Source: Phaeobacter sp. 11ANDIMAR09 (lineage in GTDB: Bacteria; Pseudomonadota; Alphaproteobacteria; Rhodobacterales; Rhodobacteraceae). From it: 64,000 nucleotides of DNA. The stretch covers positions 62,001 to 126,000 of the forward strand of contig NZ_LIKT01000012.1 in assembly GCF_001294455.1 (NCBI RefSeq). Direction: 5' to 3'. Below, piece by piece: positions 45,791-54,975 of this stretch. Numbering within the stretch: position 1 is the first letter of the stretch; every line of letters starts with the position of its first letter. The notes under the pieces are model-generated. The model was given only the letters and a program-made list of their open reading frames with translations, was not told where the DNA came from and searched no databases. Made by a program: the position numbers and the translations under genes.

Positions 45791-47593
45791 ATGACAGAGA
45801 ACGCATTCCCCAGTTGGCCCGACACCGCCCCAGAGTTGATCAATGTAGCAGCAGGGCGTGCGCCCGCCGATACGGTGATACGTCAGGGTAAATGGGTAAA
45901 TGTTCACACCCGCGAGGTGCTGGACGGTCACGACATCGCCATCAAAAGCGGCCGCATCGCCTATGTTGGACCCGACGCCAGCTATTGCACCGGCCCCGAC
46001 ACCCAGGTGATCGAGGCTAATGGCCGCTACATGATGCCGGGTCTGTGTGATGCCCATATGCATATTGAGAGCGGCATGCTGACGCCGGCCGAATTTGCCC
46101 GCGCCGTGATCCCCCATGGCACCACCACAATGTTCACCGACCCGCATGAGATCGCCAATGTTCTGGGGCTAGAGGGCGTGCGGTTGATGCATGACGAGGC
46201 CCTGTTGCAGCCGGTCAATATCTTCACCCAGATGCCGTCCTGTGCGCCCTCAGCGCCGGGGCTGGAGACCACAGGTTATGAAATCAGCGCCGAGGATGTG
46301 GCCGAAGCGATGCAATGGCCCGGTATCATCGGCCTTGGAGAGATGATGAATTTCCCCGGCGTTGCCAATGCCGACCCCAAGATGCTGGCCGAAATCGCCG
46401 CCACCCAGCGGGCTGGTAAAACCGTCGGCGGGCACTATGCCTCCCCTGATCTGGGGCCCGATTTTGCTGCCTATGTGGCCGGCGGTCCGGCAGATGATCA
46501 CGAGGGCACCTGCGAGGCCGACGCCATTGCCCGGATGCGTCAGGGTATGCGTGCCATGGTTCGGCTCGGCTCGGCCTGGTATGACGTCGAGGCGCAGATC
46601 ACTGCCATTACCGAAAAGGGCCTGGACCCACGCAACTTCATTCTCTGTACCGATGATTGCCATTCCGGAACCCTGGTCAATGACGGCCACATGAACCGAG
46701 TGGTGCGCCATGCCATTGAGTGCGGCTGCGACCCTTTGATCGCCATCCAGATGGCCACCATCAACACCGCCACTCATTTTGGCCTGGAGCGCGAGCTTGG
46801 CTCGATCACTCCGGGGCGGCGCGCCGATGTGATCCTGACGTCGGACCTGACAGAACTGCCGATTGAGCTGGTCGTGGCGCGTGGGAAAGTCGTCGCTGAA
46901 TCAGGCTCTATTACAGTCGATTGCCCACATCTTGACTGGCCCGAAAGCGCCCGTGGCACCGTCCATTTGGGTCATGAACTCAGCGCCGCAGATTTTGAAC
47001 TGAAGGCCCCTGAAGGCGCCAATGCCATCACCGCCAATGTCATCGGCATGGTGGAAAACCAGGCCCCGACCAAGGCGCTGAAGGCGGAACTGCCGGTGCG
47101 TGACGGGTTGGTCGAAGGTGTGGGCGCGACCTGCCAGATCGCTCTGGTCGAACGCCATCGCGCCACCGGCGGCGTCACCAATGCCTTTGTGTCGGGCTTT
47201 GGCTATCAGGGCAAAATGGCCATGGCCTCGACCGTGGCTCATGACAGCCACCACATGATCGTGGTCGGCACCGACCGGGATCAAATGGCGCTGGCTGCCA
47301 ACCGCCTGGCCGAAGTCGGTGGCGGTGTCACCATCTTCCGCGATGGCAAAGAGCTGGCACTGGTGGAGCTGCCCATTGCCGGGTTGATGTCCGACAGCCC
47401 CGCCACCGAGGTGGCCGCCAAGGCGCAGAAACTGGGCGAGGCGATGGAGGCCTGCGGCTGCGCGCTCAATAATGCCTATATGCAGCACTCCCTGTTGGCC
47501 CTGGTGGTGATCCCTGAACTCAGGATCTCGGACCTTGGCCTGGTGGACGTGCGCACATTTGAGATGATTCCGGTGATCGAGCCCCTGACATGA
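45791..47593 (+). CDS. ade: Adenine deaminase
   Basis: Deaminates adenine to hypoxanthine. 600 residues, usual for Ade. Metal-binding motif PGLCDAHMHIESGML (about residues 80-95), PHGTTTMFTDPHEIANVLG, IIGLGEMMNFPGV, CTDDCHS and TPGRRADVILTSDL; the second domain holds GVGATCQIALVERHRATGG and VAHDSHHMIVVGTDR. Its stop overlaps amn by four bases, so the pair is coupled. Confidence 0.95.
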   Translation: MTENAFPSWPDTAPELINVAAGRAPADTVIRQGKWVNVHTREVLDGHDIAIKSGRIAYVGPDASYCTGPDTQVIEANGRYMMPGLCDAHMHIESGMLTPAEFARAVIPHGTTTMFTDPHEIANVLGLEGVRLMHDEALLQPVNIFTQMPSCAPSAPGLETTGYEISAEDVAEAMQWPGIIGLGEMMNFPGVANADPKMLAEIAATQRAGKTVGGHYASPDLGPDFAAYVAGGPADDHEGTCEADAIARMRQGMRAMVRLGSAWYDVEAQITAITEKGLDPRNFILCTDDCHSGTLVNDGHMNRVVRHAIECGCDPLIAIQMATINTATHFGLERELGSITPGRRADVILTSDLTELPIELVVARGKVVAESGSITVDCPHLDWPESARGTVHLGHELSAADFELKAPEGANAITANVIGMVENQAPTKALKAELPVRDGLVEGVGATCQIALVERHRATGGVTNAFVSGFGYQGKMAMASTVAHDSHHMIVVGTDRDQMALAANRLAEVGGGVTIFRDGKELALVELPIAGLMSDSPATEVAAKAQKLGEAMEACGCALNNAYMQHSLLALVVIPELRISDLGLVDVRTFEMIPVIEPLT

Positions 47594-49074
47594 CACCAAC
47601 AGCCCCAGCAACAGATATCAAACACCCCGGCATCCCCGCCCCCGAGAGCTTTACCGATGCTGCCGCCGCCGTAGCCCGGCTGGAACAGCTCTATGAACAG
47701 GCCACAACCTTTCTCTGTGAAGAGTTCATGCGCAGCATGGCCGCAGGCACCCAAGGGGATCAGCGCATTCGCGCCTTTTACCCAGAGATCCGCTTTACCA
47801 CCTCCAGCTTTGCCCAGGTGGACAGCCGTCTCAGCTTTGGCCATGTCTCGGCACCGGGCACCTATGCCACCACGGTGACGCGACCGGATCTGTTCCGCAA
47901 TTACTTGACCCAGCAGATCGCGCTATTGATCAAGAACCACGGCCAGCCCGTCACCATTGCCGCATCAGACACGCCAATCCCGGTGCATTTTGCCGTCGCC
48001 TCGCGCCCGGATCTGACCGTGCCGCAAGAGGGCGCTGCCGGATTCACCCTGCGCGATGTTTTTGATGTACCGGACCTGTCGACCACCAATGACGATATCG
48101 TCAATGGCACCTACAAATCTGAGGATGGCATCGGCCCGCTGTCGCTGTTCACTGCCCAGCGCATTGATTATTCACTGGCGCGGCTGTCGCATTATACCGC
48201 CACGGATGCCGAGCATTTCCAGAACCATGTGTTGTTCACCAACTACCAGTTCTACGTCGCCGAGTTTGAGGCCTATGCCCGCGCGCAGCTGGCCGATCCG
48301 AACTCCGGCTACACCAGCTTTGTCAGCACCGGCAATCACCAGATCACCGATGCAGAGGCCGAGATCCCCGCGATCGCCAAACTGCCGCAGATGCCGACCT
48401 ATCATTTGAAACGCGCCGACGGCAAAGGCATCACCCTGGTCAATATCGGCGTCGGGCCCTCCAATGCCAAAACCGCCACCGATCATATCGCGGTCCTGCG
48501 GCCGCATGCCTGGATGATGGTCGGCCATTGCGCGGGCCTGCGCAATACCCAGGCGCTGGGGGATTTTGTCCTCGCCCATGCTTACTTACGCGAAGACCAC
48601 GTGCTGGATGATGACCTGCCGGTCTGGACCCCGATCCCGGCGCTGGCGGAAATCCAAATTGCACTGGAGCAGGCGGTTGCCGAGGTAACCGAGTATGAGG
48701 GCTATGACCTCAAGCGCATCATGCGGACCGGCACCGTCGCCACCATCGACAACCGCAATTGGGAGCTGCGCGACCAGTCCGGCCCGGTGCAGCGGCTCAG
48801 CCAATCGCGCGCCATCGCCCTGGATATGGAGAGCGCCACCATCGCCGCCAATGGCTATCGCTTCCGGGTTCCCTACGGCACCCTGCTCTGTGTGTCTGAT
48901 AAACCGCTGCATGGCGAGCTGAAGCTGCCAGGTATGGCCTCTGATTTCTATCAGACACAGGTTGCGCGCCATTTGCAGATTGGCATAAGGGCAATGGAAC
49001 AGCTCAGATCCATGCCTTTGGAACGCCTTCACAGCCGAAAACTGCGTTCCTTTGACGAAACCGCCTTCCTCTGA
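47590..49074 (+). CDS. amn: AMP nucleosidase
   Basis: Splits AMP into adenine and ribose 5-phosphate. 494 residues. N-terminal domain RIRAFYPEIRFTTSSFAQVDSRLSFGHV; C-terminal phosphorylase-like domain with ITLVNIGVGPSNAKTATDHIAVLRPHAWMMVGHCAGLRN and ALDMESATIAANGYRFRVPYGTLLCVSDKPLHGELKLPG. Coupled to ade, so adenine released from AMP can go on to hypoxanthine. Confidence 0.94.
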   Translation: MTPTAPATDIKHPGIPAPESFTDAAAAVARLEQLYEQATTFLCEEFMRSMAAGTQGDQRIRAFYPEIRFTTSSFAQVDSRLSFGHVSAPGTYATTVTRPDLFRNYLTQQIALLIKNHGQPVTIAASDTPIPVHFAVASRPDLTVPQEGAAGFTLRDVFDVPDLSTTNDDIVNGTYKSEDGIGPLSLFTAQRIDYSLARLSHYTATDAEHFQNHVLFTNYQFYVAEFEAYARAQLADPNSGYTSFVSTGNHQITDAEAEIPAIAKLPQMPTYHLKRADGKGITLVNIGVGPSNAKTATDHIAVLRPHAWMMVGHCAGLRNTQALGDFVLAHAYLREDHVLDDDLPVWTPIPALAEIQIALEQAVAEVTEYEGYDLKRIMRTGTVATIDNRNWELRDQSGPVQRLSQSRAIALDMESATIAANGYRFRVPYGTLLCVSDKPLHGELKLPGMASDFYQTQVARHLQIGIRAMEQLRSMPLERLHSRKLRSFDETAFL

Positions 49075-49128
49075 CGCGAGTTTTCCACTGTTTTCTGCAA
49101 AAAACCGCTGGTTTCTATGGTGTTTTCT

Positions 49129-49146
49129 AACACAACACGTTGTGTT
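49129..49146. promoter_or_regulatory. Inverted repeat in the HU promoter region
   Basis: AACACAAC-AC-GTTGTGTT, perfect 8 bp arms, 70 bases before the HU start; another ACACAAC half follows at 49150-49156. The 140 bp spacer is AT-rich compared with its surroundings. Possible operator; alternatively a weak hairpin after amn. Confidence 0.4.
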
Positions 49147-49216
49147 CCTACACAACATAACGATAATGTTGCGCGATGAGGCCCCATAGTTCGGGCAGTT
49201 TTAAGGAGATCTGAGA

Positions 49217-49510
49217 ATGTCCAAACCAATGACAAAGACCCAGCTGGTTGCAGCTCTGGCTGAGGAAATGGGCGAAGACAAAAAGACCGCAGGTGCGGCT
49301 CTGGAAGCCGTCTGCGCACTGATCACTCGCGAAGTGTCCGGCGGCGGTGCCGTGACACTGCCCGGCGTTGGCAAAATCTATTGCCGTGAACGCCCCGAGC
49401 GCGAAGTGCGCAACCCTGCCACAGGCGAGAAGTTCATGAAAGAAGCCGATAAGGTCGTGAAAATGACCATTGCCAAGGCTCTGAAAGACAGCGTCAACGG
49501 CGAAGCGTAA
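49217..49510 (+). CDS. hup: HU family DNA-binding protein
   Basis: 97 residues. MTKTQLVAALAEEMGEDKKTAGAALEAV forms the dimerisation helices; GGGAVTLPGVGKIYCRERPEREVRNPATGEKFMKEADKVVKMTIAKALKDSV has the beta-arm, with RNPATGE in the place of the usual RNPQTGE. Nucleoid protein bending DNA. GGAGAT upstream of ATG 49217; own terminator downstream. Confidence 0.95.
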   Translation: MSKPMTKTQLVAALAEEMGEDKKTAGAALEAVCALITREVSGGGAVTLPGVGKIYCRERPEREVRNPATGEKFMKEADKVVKMTIAKALKDSVNGEA

Positions 49511-49542
49511 TCCCAAAACTCCGGATTACCGCTATCGAGATC

Positions 49543-49569
49543 AGGGTCGCCGTTGGCGGCCCTTTTTTG
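49543..49569 (+). terminator. Terminator of the HU gene
   Basis: Nine-pair stem AGGGTCGCC/GGCGGCCCT (one G-T pair), GTT loop, followed by TTTTTTG. Confidence 0.85.
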
Positions 49570-49693
49570 TGCCCGCAGATCCGTCCGCTGGGGGACATGC
49601 CAATCCTGTGCCCCCCGCACGAATATGCATTCCCACAGGGTACTTGCCTTGCTAAAGACCTGGGACAGTCATCAGCCCCAGGGAGACACCAGT

Positions 49694-50566
49694 ATGGATC
49701 TACGCGCAGTTGCCATGGGGCTCGCCTTTGCTTTCATGTGGTCATCGGCCTTCACTTCGGCGCGGATTATCGTGATGGATGCCTCGCCGCTGTTTTCCCT
49801 GGCGGTCCGCTTCCTGATCTCGGGCTTGATCGGCGTCGGGATTGCCCTCGCCCTGGGCCAGACCTGGCGGCTGACCCGCAGCCAGTGGCGGGCCACCCTG
49901 ATCTTTGGCCTCTGTCAGAATGCGCTCTATCTGGGGCTCAACTTCGTCGCCATGCAGTGGATCGAGGCCTCTTTGGCCGCCATCATTGCCTCCACCATGC
50001 CACTACTGGTCGCGCTGGCGACCTGGGCAATCTATGGGGACAAGCTCAAACCGCTAGGCATCATCGGCCTGATGGCTGGGGTTGCAGGTGTGGCCCTGAT
50101 CATGGGAACCCGGATCAGTGCCGGGGTTGATCTCTTTGGTATCCTGCTCTGCGTCATTGGCGTTCTGGCGCTTGCCATTGCCACGCTGGCGCTGCGCGGC
50201 GCCACCTCGGGGGGCAACTTCATGATGGTGGTGGGGCTGCAGATGCTGGTTGGATCGGCCATCCTTTTTGTCGCCGCGCCGCTGACCGAAGAGATATTTG
50301 TCAATCCAACCCTGCGCCTGGGTCTGGCCTTTGCCTATACCACACTGGTTCCCGGCCTGATGGCGACCTTTATCTGGGTGCTCCTGCTCAACCGTATTGG
50401 CGCAATCCGTGCCGCCACCTTCCACTTTCTCAACCCGGTATTTGGCGTGGCCGTTGCCAGTGTCCTCTTGGGCGAAAAACTGGGGCTGCTGGATATCATT
50501 GGCGTGGCCGTCGTAACCCTGGGCATTCTGGCGGTGCAACTGTCACGACAAGCCACACCGCAATAA
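49694..50566 (+). CDS. DMT superfamily transporter (EamA)
   Basis: 290 residues from ATG 49694 (AGGGAGAC upstream); the frame open further upstream overlaps the HU terminator and is not coding. Ten hydrophobic segments in two EamA halves: FAFMWSSAFTSARIIVMDASPLF with PLFSLAVRFLISG, and FHFLNPVFGVAVASVLLGEKLG. Metabolite or amino acid exporter type; substrate unknown. Confidence 0.88.
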   Translation: MDLRAVAMGLAFAFMWSSAFTSARIIVMDASPLFSLAVRFLISGLIGVGIALALGQTWRLTRSQWRATLIFGLCQNALYLGLNFVAMQWIEASLAAIIASTMPLLVALATWAIYGDKLKPLGIIGLMAGVAGVALIMGTRISAGVDLFGILLCVIGVLALAIATLALRGATSGGNFMMVVGLQMLVGSAILFVAAPLTEEIFVNPTLRLGLAFAYTTLVPGLMATFIWVLLLNRIGAIRAATFHFLNPVFGVAVASVLLGEKLGLLDIIGVAVVTLGILAVQLSRQATPQ

Positions 50567-50608
50567 TCGACCCGGCCGGAAACCCTCGCTGCGCCACACG
50601 GAAACGCG

Positions 50609-50636
50609 AGCAGGATGAAACCTGCTTTGCTTTTTG
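50609..50636 (+). terminator. Probable terminator after the DMT gene
   Basis: AGCAGG/CCTGCT stem, six-base loop, then TTGCTTTTTG. Short stem, so moderate. Confidence 0.5.
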
Positions 50637-50711
50637 CGCGCGGCACCCCATCTTTGCCTCAAGAGCGAACAGACCGGCCCGAGCCAAAGGTCGCAGATGA
50701 CGGAGAGACCC

Positions 50712-51161
50712 ATGACCAGATACCACAAAGACCCGGCAGCCATTGCCGCCCTCTCGGAAGAAGAATTCTACGTCACCCAGAACGCGGGCACCGAACGTCC
50801 TGGCACCGGCAAATTGCTGGCGAACAAGGACGTCGGCATCTATGTCGATATCGTCTCGGGTGAACCGCTCTTTGCCTCGGGGGACAAATATGACTCAGGC
50901 TGCGGCTGGCCCAGCTTTACCAAACCGATCGAACCAGCCTATGTGAGCGAGCTGGAAGACCGGACATTGGGCATGCTCCGCACCGAGGTCCGCTCCACCC
51001 ATGGCGACAGCCATCTCGGCCATGTCTTCCCGGATGGCCCGGCCGACCAGGGTGGATTGCGCTACTGCATCAACTCCGCCTCGCTACGGTTCATTCCCCT
51101 GGCAGAAATGGAGGCCGAGGGCTATGCAGATTACATCAACCAGGTGGAGGAAAGATCATGA
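50712..51161 (+). CDS. msrB: Peptide methionine (R)-S-oxide reductase
   Basis: Reduces the R-sulfoxide of methionine. 149 residues from ATG 50712 (GGAGAGA upstream). Catalytic cysteine in [12 protein letters not shown] near residue 120; the [16 protein letters not shown] motif carries the probable recycling Cys. The two CxxC pairs of zinc-bound forms are absent, so this is the zinc-free type. Stop overlaps msrA start by four bases. Confidence 0.95.
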   Translation: MTRYHKDPAAIAALSEEEFYVTQNAGTERPGTGKLLANKDVGIYVDIVSGEPLFASGDKYDSGCGWPSFTKPIEPAYVSELEDRTLGMLRTEVRSTHGDSHLGHVFPDGPADQGGLRYCINSASLRFIPLAEMEAEGYADYINQVEERS

Positions 51162-51673
51162 GCACAAGTGAACGCGCCGTTCTGGCTGGAGGCTGTTTTT
51201 GGGGCATGCAGGATTTGATCCGCAAACGCAAAGGCGTACTGCAAACCCGCGTGGGCTATACTGGCGGCGATGTCGCCAATGCCACCTATAAAAACCACGG
51301 CACCCATGCCGAGGGTATCGAGATCATCTTTGATCCTGCGCTGACCTCCTATCGAGAGCTGCTGGAGTTCTTTTTTCAGATCCACGACCCCACCACGCAA
51401 AACCGCCAGGGCAATGATCTCGGACTAAGCTATCGTTCGGCCATCTACTATGTAGATGAAGCCCAAAAGACGACGGCTCTGGACACCATTGCCGATGTCG
51501 AAGCCTGCGGCCTGTGGCCTGGAAAGGTGGTGACAGAAGTTGAAGCGGTCAGCGATTTCTGGGAGGCCGAACCAGAACATCAGGACTATTTGGAGCGCCG
51601 CCCTGATGGCTACACCTGCCATTTTGCCCGCCCCGACTGGGTGCTTCCCAAGCGCAGTACGGCAGCAGAATAG
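51158..51673 (+). CDS. msrA: Peptide methionine (S)-S-oxide reductase
   Basis: Reduces the S-sulfoxide. 171 residues. Catalytic GGCFWG with C13, [52 protein letters not shown]. Coupled to msrB, giving repair of both sulfoxide forms from one message. A strong terminator follows. Confidence 0.96.
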   Translation: MSTSERAVLAGGCFWGMQDLIRKRKGVLQTRVGYTGGDVANATYKNHGTHAEGIEIIFDPALTSYRELLEFFFQIHDPTTQNRQGNDLGLSYRSAIYYVDEAQKTTALDTIADVEACGLWPGKVVTEVEAVSDFWEAEPEHQDYLERRPDGYTCHFARPDWVLPKRSTAAE

Positions 51674-51698
51674 CCCAAGTTAGAGCCACATTTTTGGC

Positions 51699-51728
51699 AA
51701 AGACCCGCTCTCATCCGAGCGGGTCTTT
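51699..51728. terminator. Bidirectional terminator
   Basis: Twelve-pair stem AAAGACCCGCTC/GAGCGGGTCTTT, six-base loop, T tract. Serves msrA (plus) and hyuA (minus). Confidence 0.9.
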
Positions 51729-51743
51729 TGCCTTTCGTCTTGC

Positions 51744-53750
51744 TCAATCCTTGGCAACACGCGGACGGCCACTGGCCTCCACGGTCAACATCGCTTCTAC
51801 AAAAACCTCACGGGCTTCCACCTCGGCCATACGGATATCGCGGGTCACATGAATATGGATATCCTCCGCTCCCGCTGCTTCCGCATCTGCACCTGCCTGT
51901 TGCCGTAGGGTCTGCTCCAGCACTTGCAGGGCCTCCTGCGACGCCAAAAAGTCCTGCGGCGCGCTGTCCAGATGCACCCGAAACTTGCCCTCGGCCGGCG
52001 ATGTCACGCTGCCGCTGCGCCGCATGGTGATACGGCCGACAACAGCGCCAATAGCATTGGCCACTCCCGCATGTTCCGGCAACAGCATTCGGCATTTCAG
52101 CCGCTCACCCACCGCCGGGTAATAGCAGGGCGCTGAGGCCCCAAGCCCCACCACATCGATGTTCACCGCAACCTCCATCGACAAAATGCCACGATGCGAC
52201 GCCAGCCCCCGCTGTGTGAGCACATGACGCGCCAGCTCTGCAGGGGAGAGGGGGAATTCATCGGCCTCTTCGGCAAAAGCAGACTCTAATAAGGTCAATG
52301 AAGTCTGTTCCGTCAGTTGATCCACGATCATCTGCGCCAGGGTCTGAGCATCCGAGGCCAGGCTTTCACCGCTGCCAACACGGCGCCGGGCAAACAGCGT
52401 CAGTGCCTTTGCCGCCGCCTCTGCATCCCAGGCGGCAACCCGGCCCAGCACATGGCTGGCATCAGATGGGGTCACACCACAGACCTGCACCAACCCACGA
52501 TCCACCAAGCGGCTCAGCGCCCCCTGTTCCATCCGGGTGCGCAGGATGGCTCCTAGGGGGTGCACCTCGGTGCCAATACGGCCCAGCAGCACATGTTCGC
52601 GCTCTCCCAGCCCGGCTGCGGGCAGGCCCAAAACCGCGCGCACAAATTTTCCGTCATGTTCACCCACCACCGGGGCGAGCAGCTGCTTGTCTAGTGTCGC
52701 ATGCACCAGCTCGGGCGCCTCTGCCGCAATCAATGAAATTGGCACAACCCTGCGTGGGCCAAGCGTCACGCCACCCCGCATACCGCTGGTCTGAATATGC
52801 ACCTGGCTGTCCCCGCCCAGCCCCGTGGTCCGCATCGCCACCGCTTCGACCATAGTGCGAAACTCGCCAACCCGCGCGCCTGCAGGGTCAATGGCAGGCT
52901 TGCCGTCGCGGATCAGCGCCACATCCGTGGTGGTTCCGCCAATATCGCTCACCAGAGCGTTTTCTGCTCCGGTCATCCAGCGCGCCCCCACAATTGAAGC
53001 CGCCGGGCCGCTCAGAATGGTCTCGATGGGACGCGCACGGGCCTGCTCGGCGGACATCAAGGCCCCATCGCCGCGCACCACCATCATCGGCGCCGTGACA
53101 CCAAGATCCACCAGAGTGTCCTGCGCCCGGCCAATCAGCCGGTCAATCATGCCAATAAGGCGCGCATTCAGCACCGCAGTCACCGCCCGCTTGGGCCCAT
53201 TGAGCTTGGCTGACAATTGATGCGAACAGGTCACCGGCGCCTGTGTCATCTCGCCAATGATCCGCGCCACTTCCAGCTCATGCGCCGGGTTGCGGGTGGC
53301 AAAGACCGAGGCCACCGCAAACCCCGAGACCCCGGCCGAATGTGTCTCCAAAAAGCCTCTCAGCGCCTCAATATCCAAAGCACAGGCTTCCGCTCCGGCA
53401 TGGTTATGCCCCCCCGCCAGGACCAAGGCCGGGTCACCTTTCAGCGCATCCTTCAGCCCGTGGCGATCCAGATCAGCCTCGCTAAACCCGACATAGATCA
53501 GCGCAACGCGCCCGCCCTGCCCTTCGACCAATGCATTGGTTGCCAGCGTAGTGGACAGCGCCGCCATCGACACCTCCGCCGCGGCACAGCCGGACTGCAC
53601 CAGCACCGCGCGGATGGCGCCCCCCACCCCAATAGCAAGATCCGCCCTTGTGGTCAGCGATTTGGCACTGGCGATCACCTCTTTCTCGTCGCGGATCAAA
53701 ACCGCATCCGTGTAGGTTCCGCCTGTATCCACACCCAAAAGCAACGCCAT
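51744..53750 (-). CDS. hyuA: Hydantoinase/oxoprolinase subunit A family
   Basis: 668 residues from ATG 53750. Two actin-like ATPase segments: LLGVDTGGTYTDAVLIRD at the start and ALVSDIGGTTTDVALIRDG (about residue 270), with GPAASIVGARWM between. HyuA-type subunits hydrolyse hydantoins or 5-oxoproline with ATP, normally with a HyuB partner. None is encoded next to it here, so its partner is elsewhere or it acts alone. Substrate not known. Confidence 0.85.
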   Translation of the reverse strand: MALLLGVDTGGTYTDAVLIRDEKEVIASAKSLTTRADLAIGVGGAIRAVLVQSGCAAAEVSMAALSTTLATNALVEGQGGRVALIYVGFSEADLDRHGLKDALKGDPALVLAGGHNHAGAEACALDIEALRGFLETHSAGVSGFAVASVFATRNPAHELEVARIIGEMTQAPVTCSHQLSAKLNGPKRAVTAVLNARLIGMIDRLIGRAQDTLVDLGVTAPMMVVRGDGALMSAEQARARPIETILSGPAASIVGARWMTGAENALVSDIGGTTTDVALIRDGKPAIDPAGARVGEFRTMVEAVAMRTTGLGGDSQVHIQTSGMRGGVTLGPRRVVPISLIAAEAPELVHATLDKQLLAPVVGEHDGKFVRAVLGLPAAGLGEREHVLLGRIGTEVHPLGAILRTRMEQGALSRLVDRGLVQVCGVTPSDASHVLGRVAAWDAEAAAKALTLFARRRVGSGESLASDAQTLAQMIVDQLTEQTSLTLLESAFAEEADEFPLSPAELARHVLTQRGLASHRGILSMEVAVNIDVVGLGASAPCYYPAVGERLKCRMLLPEHAGVANAIGAVVGRITMRRSGSVTSPAEGKFRVHLDSAPQDFLASQEALQVLEQTLRQQAGADAEAAGAEDIHIHVTRDIRMAEVEAREVFVEAMLTVEASGRPRVAKD

Positions 53751-53819
53751 TTCAATAGTCTCCAACCGGTTCGCCCAACCGGTCTAACGCCTATTTGAGA
53801 CAGGTCCATCCTGTTTGCG

Positions 53820-54872
53820 TCACGAAAGCCGCTGAACCGCCCATTGCGCCGCATCCGCCACCGTTGGGTCAGGATCTTCGGCCAGGCCCTGCGCCACCCC
53901 GCGCAACTCTGGCCTGCCCGAGTTGCCAATGGCATATAGCACATTGCGCACAAAGCGATCCCGGCCTACCCGCTTGATCGGTGAACCGGCAAAAAATGCC
54001 CGAAAGCCCGCATCATCCAGCAGGGCCAGCTCCGCCAACTTCGGCGCCTGCAGCTCGGCCCGGGCCGCATAGCGCAGGTCACTAGCCGCCACGGCAAATT
54101 TATTCCAGGGACAGGCCGACAGGCAATCGTCGCAGCCATAGATCCGATTGCCCAGCTTGCCGCGCAACTCTTCGTCAATTGGTCCTTTGTGCTCAATTGT
54201 CAGATAGGAAATACAGCGCCGGGCATCCATTTGATAGGGCGCGGTAAAGGCCTCGGTGGGGCAGGCCGTCAAACAAGAAGAACAAGAGCCGCAGCGATCC
54301 GGCTCAGCACCATCCACCGGCAGATCCAGCGTGGTAAAAACAGAGCCTAGAAAGGCCCAATTGCCCCAGTCCCGGCTCACCAGATTAGTGTGTTTTCCCT
54401 GCCAGCCAAGCCCTGCCGCCTGCCCCAGCGGCTTCTCCGGCACCGGCGCGGTATCGACAAAAACCTTCACCTCAGCCGTCTCATCCTCCGCCCTGGCCTC
54501 TTCAATCAGCCAGCGCGCCAGCCGCTTCAGCCGCTTCTTGACCAGATCATGATAGTCCTTGTTGCGCGCATAGACCGAAACAGCGCCGCGATCAGCACAG
54601 CCGACCACCGCCATCGGGTCTTCTTCCGGGGTGTAACTCTCTGCCAGCATGATGACCGAGCGCGCCTCTGGCCACAGCACGCTAGGGTCGCCACGCCAAT
54701 GGCTGCGCTCTGCCATCCAGCCCATCTGCCCATGATAGCCCTGGTCCAAAAACTGCTGCAGCCGCTCCGCAACCTGCGGCACATCCCAGGGGCGACAGAT
54801 CCTGCAAGAGACAAACCCCTCTACCAGAGCCTGTGCCACCAACCGCGCCTTCAGTTCGGATCCGCTTTTCAT
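53820..54872 (-). CDS. queG: Epoxyqueuosine reductase
   Basis: Last step of queuosine tRNA modification; cobalamin and 2 x 4Fe-4S enzyme. 350 residues. Two ferredoxin-type cysteine groups [16 protein letters not shown] and [45 protein letters not shown] before them, and a HEAT-like C-terminal end. The ATG at 54872 and its RBS-like GAGGATAT lie within the composite repeat copy E. Precedes fzlA on the same strand. Confidence 0.94.
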   Translation of the reverse strand: MKSGSELKARLVAQALVEGFVSCRICRPWDVPQVAERLQQFLDQGYHGQMGWMAERSHWRGDPSVLWPEARSVIMLAESYTPEEDPMAVVGCADRGAVSVYARNKDYHDLVKKRLKRLARWLIEEARAEDETAEVKVFVDTAPVPEKPLGQAAGLGWQGKHTNLVSRDWGNWAFLGSVFTTLDLPVDGAEPDRCGSCSSCLTACPTEAFTAPYQMDARRCISYLTIEHKGPIDEELRGKLGNRIYGCDDCLSACPWNKFAVAASDLRYAARAELQAPKLAELALLDDAGFRAFFAGSPIKRVGRDRFVRNVLYAIGNSGRPELRGVAQGLAEDPDPTVADAAQWAVQRLS

Positions 54873-54940
54873 TTGGCCAAAAATATCCTCGGGGGTGAAT
54901 TGCCTTTGTCACAAAGGCAAGAGGGGGCAGACAGCCCCCT
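54870..54940 (-). repeat. Composite extragenic repeat, copy E
   Basis: Minus strand: AGGGGGC/GCCCCCT hairpin (54922-54940), ten-pair TTGCCTTTGT/ACAAAGGCAA hairpin (54900-54920), then CGAGGATATTTTTGGCC and AAATG, where ATG is the queG start codon. The box thus also supplies the ribosome site. Confidence 0.65.
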
Positions 54941-54975
54941 CAGTCTCGCATCTGCAAAGCGCAAAGACCAGCCGC

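Noticed and set aside
49553-49693. Upstream extension of the DMT transporter gene
   Set aside because: Begins in the HU terminator; the ATG at 49694 has a good ribosome site and starts the first helix.
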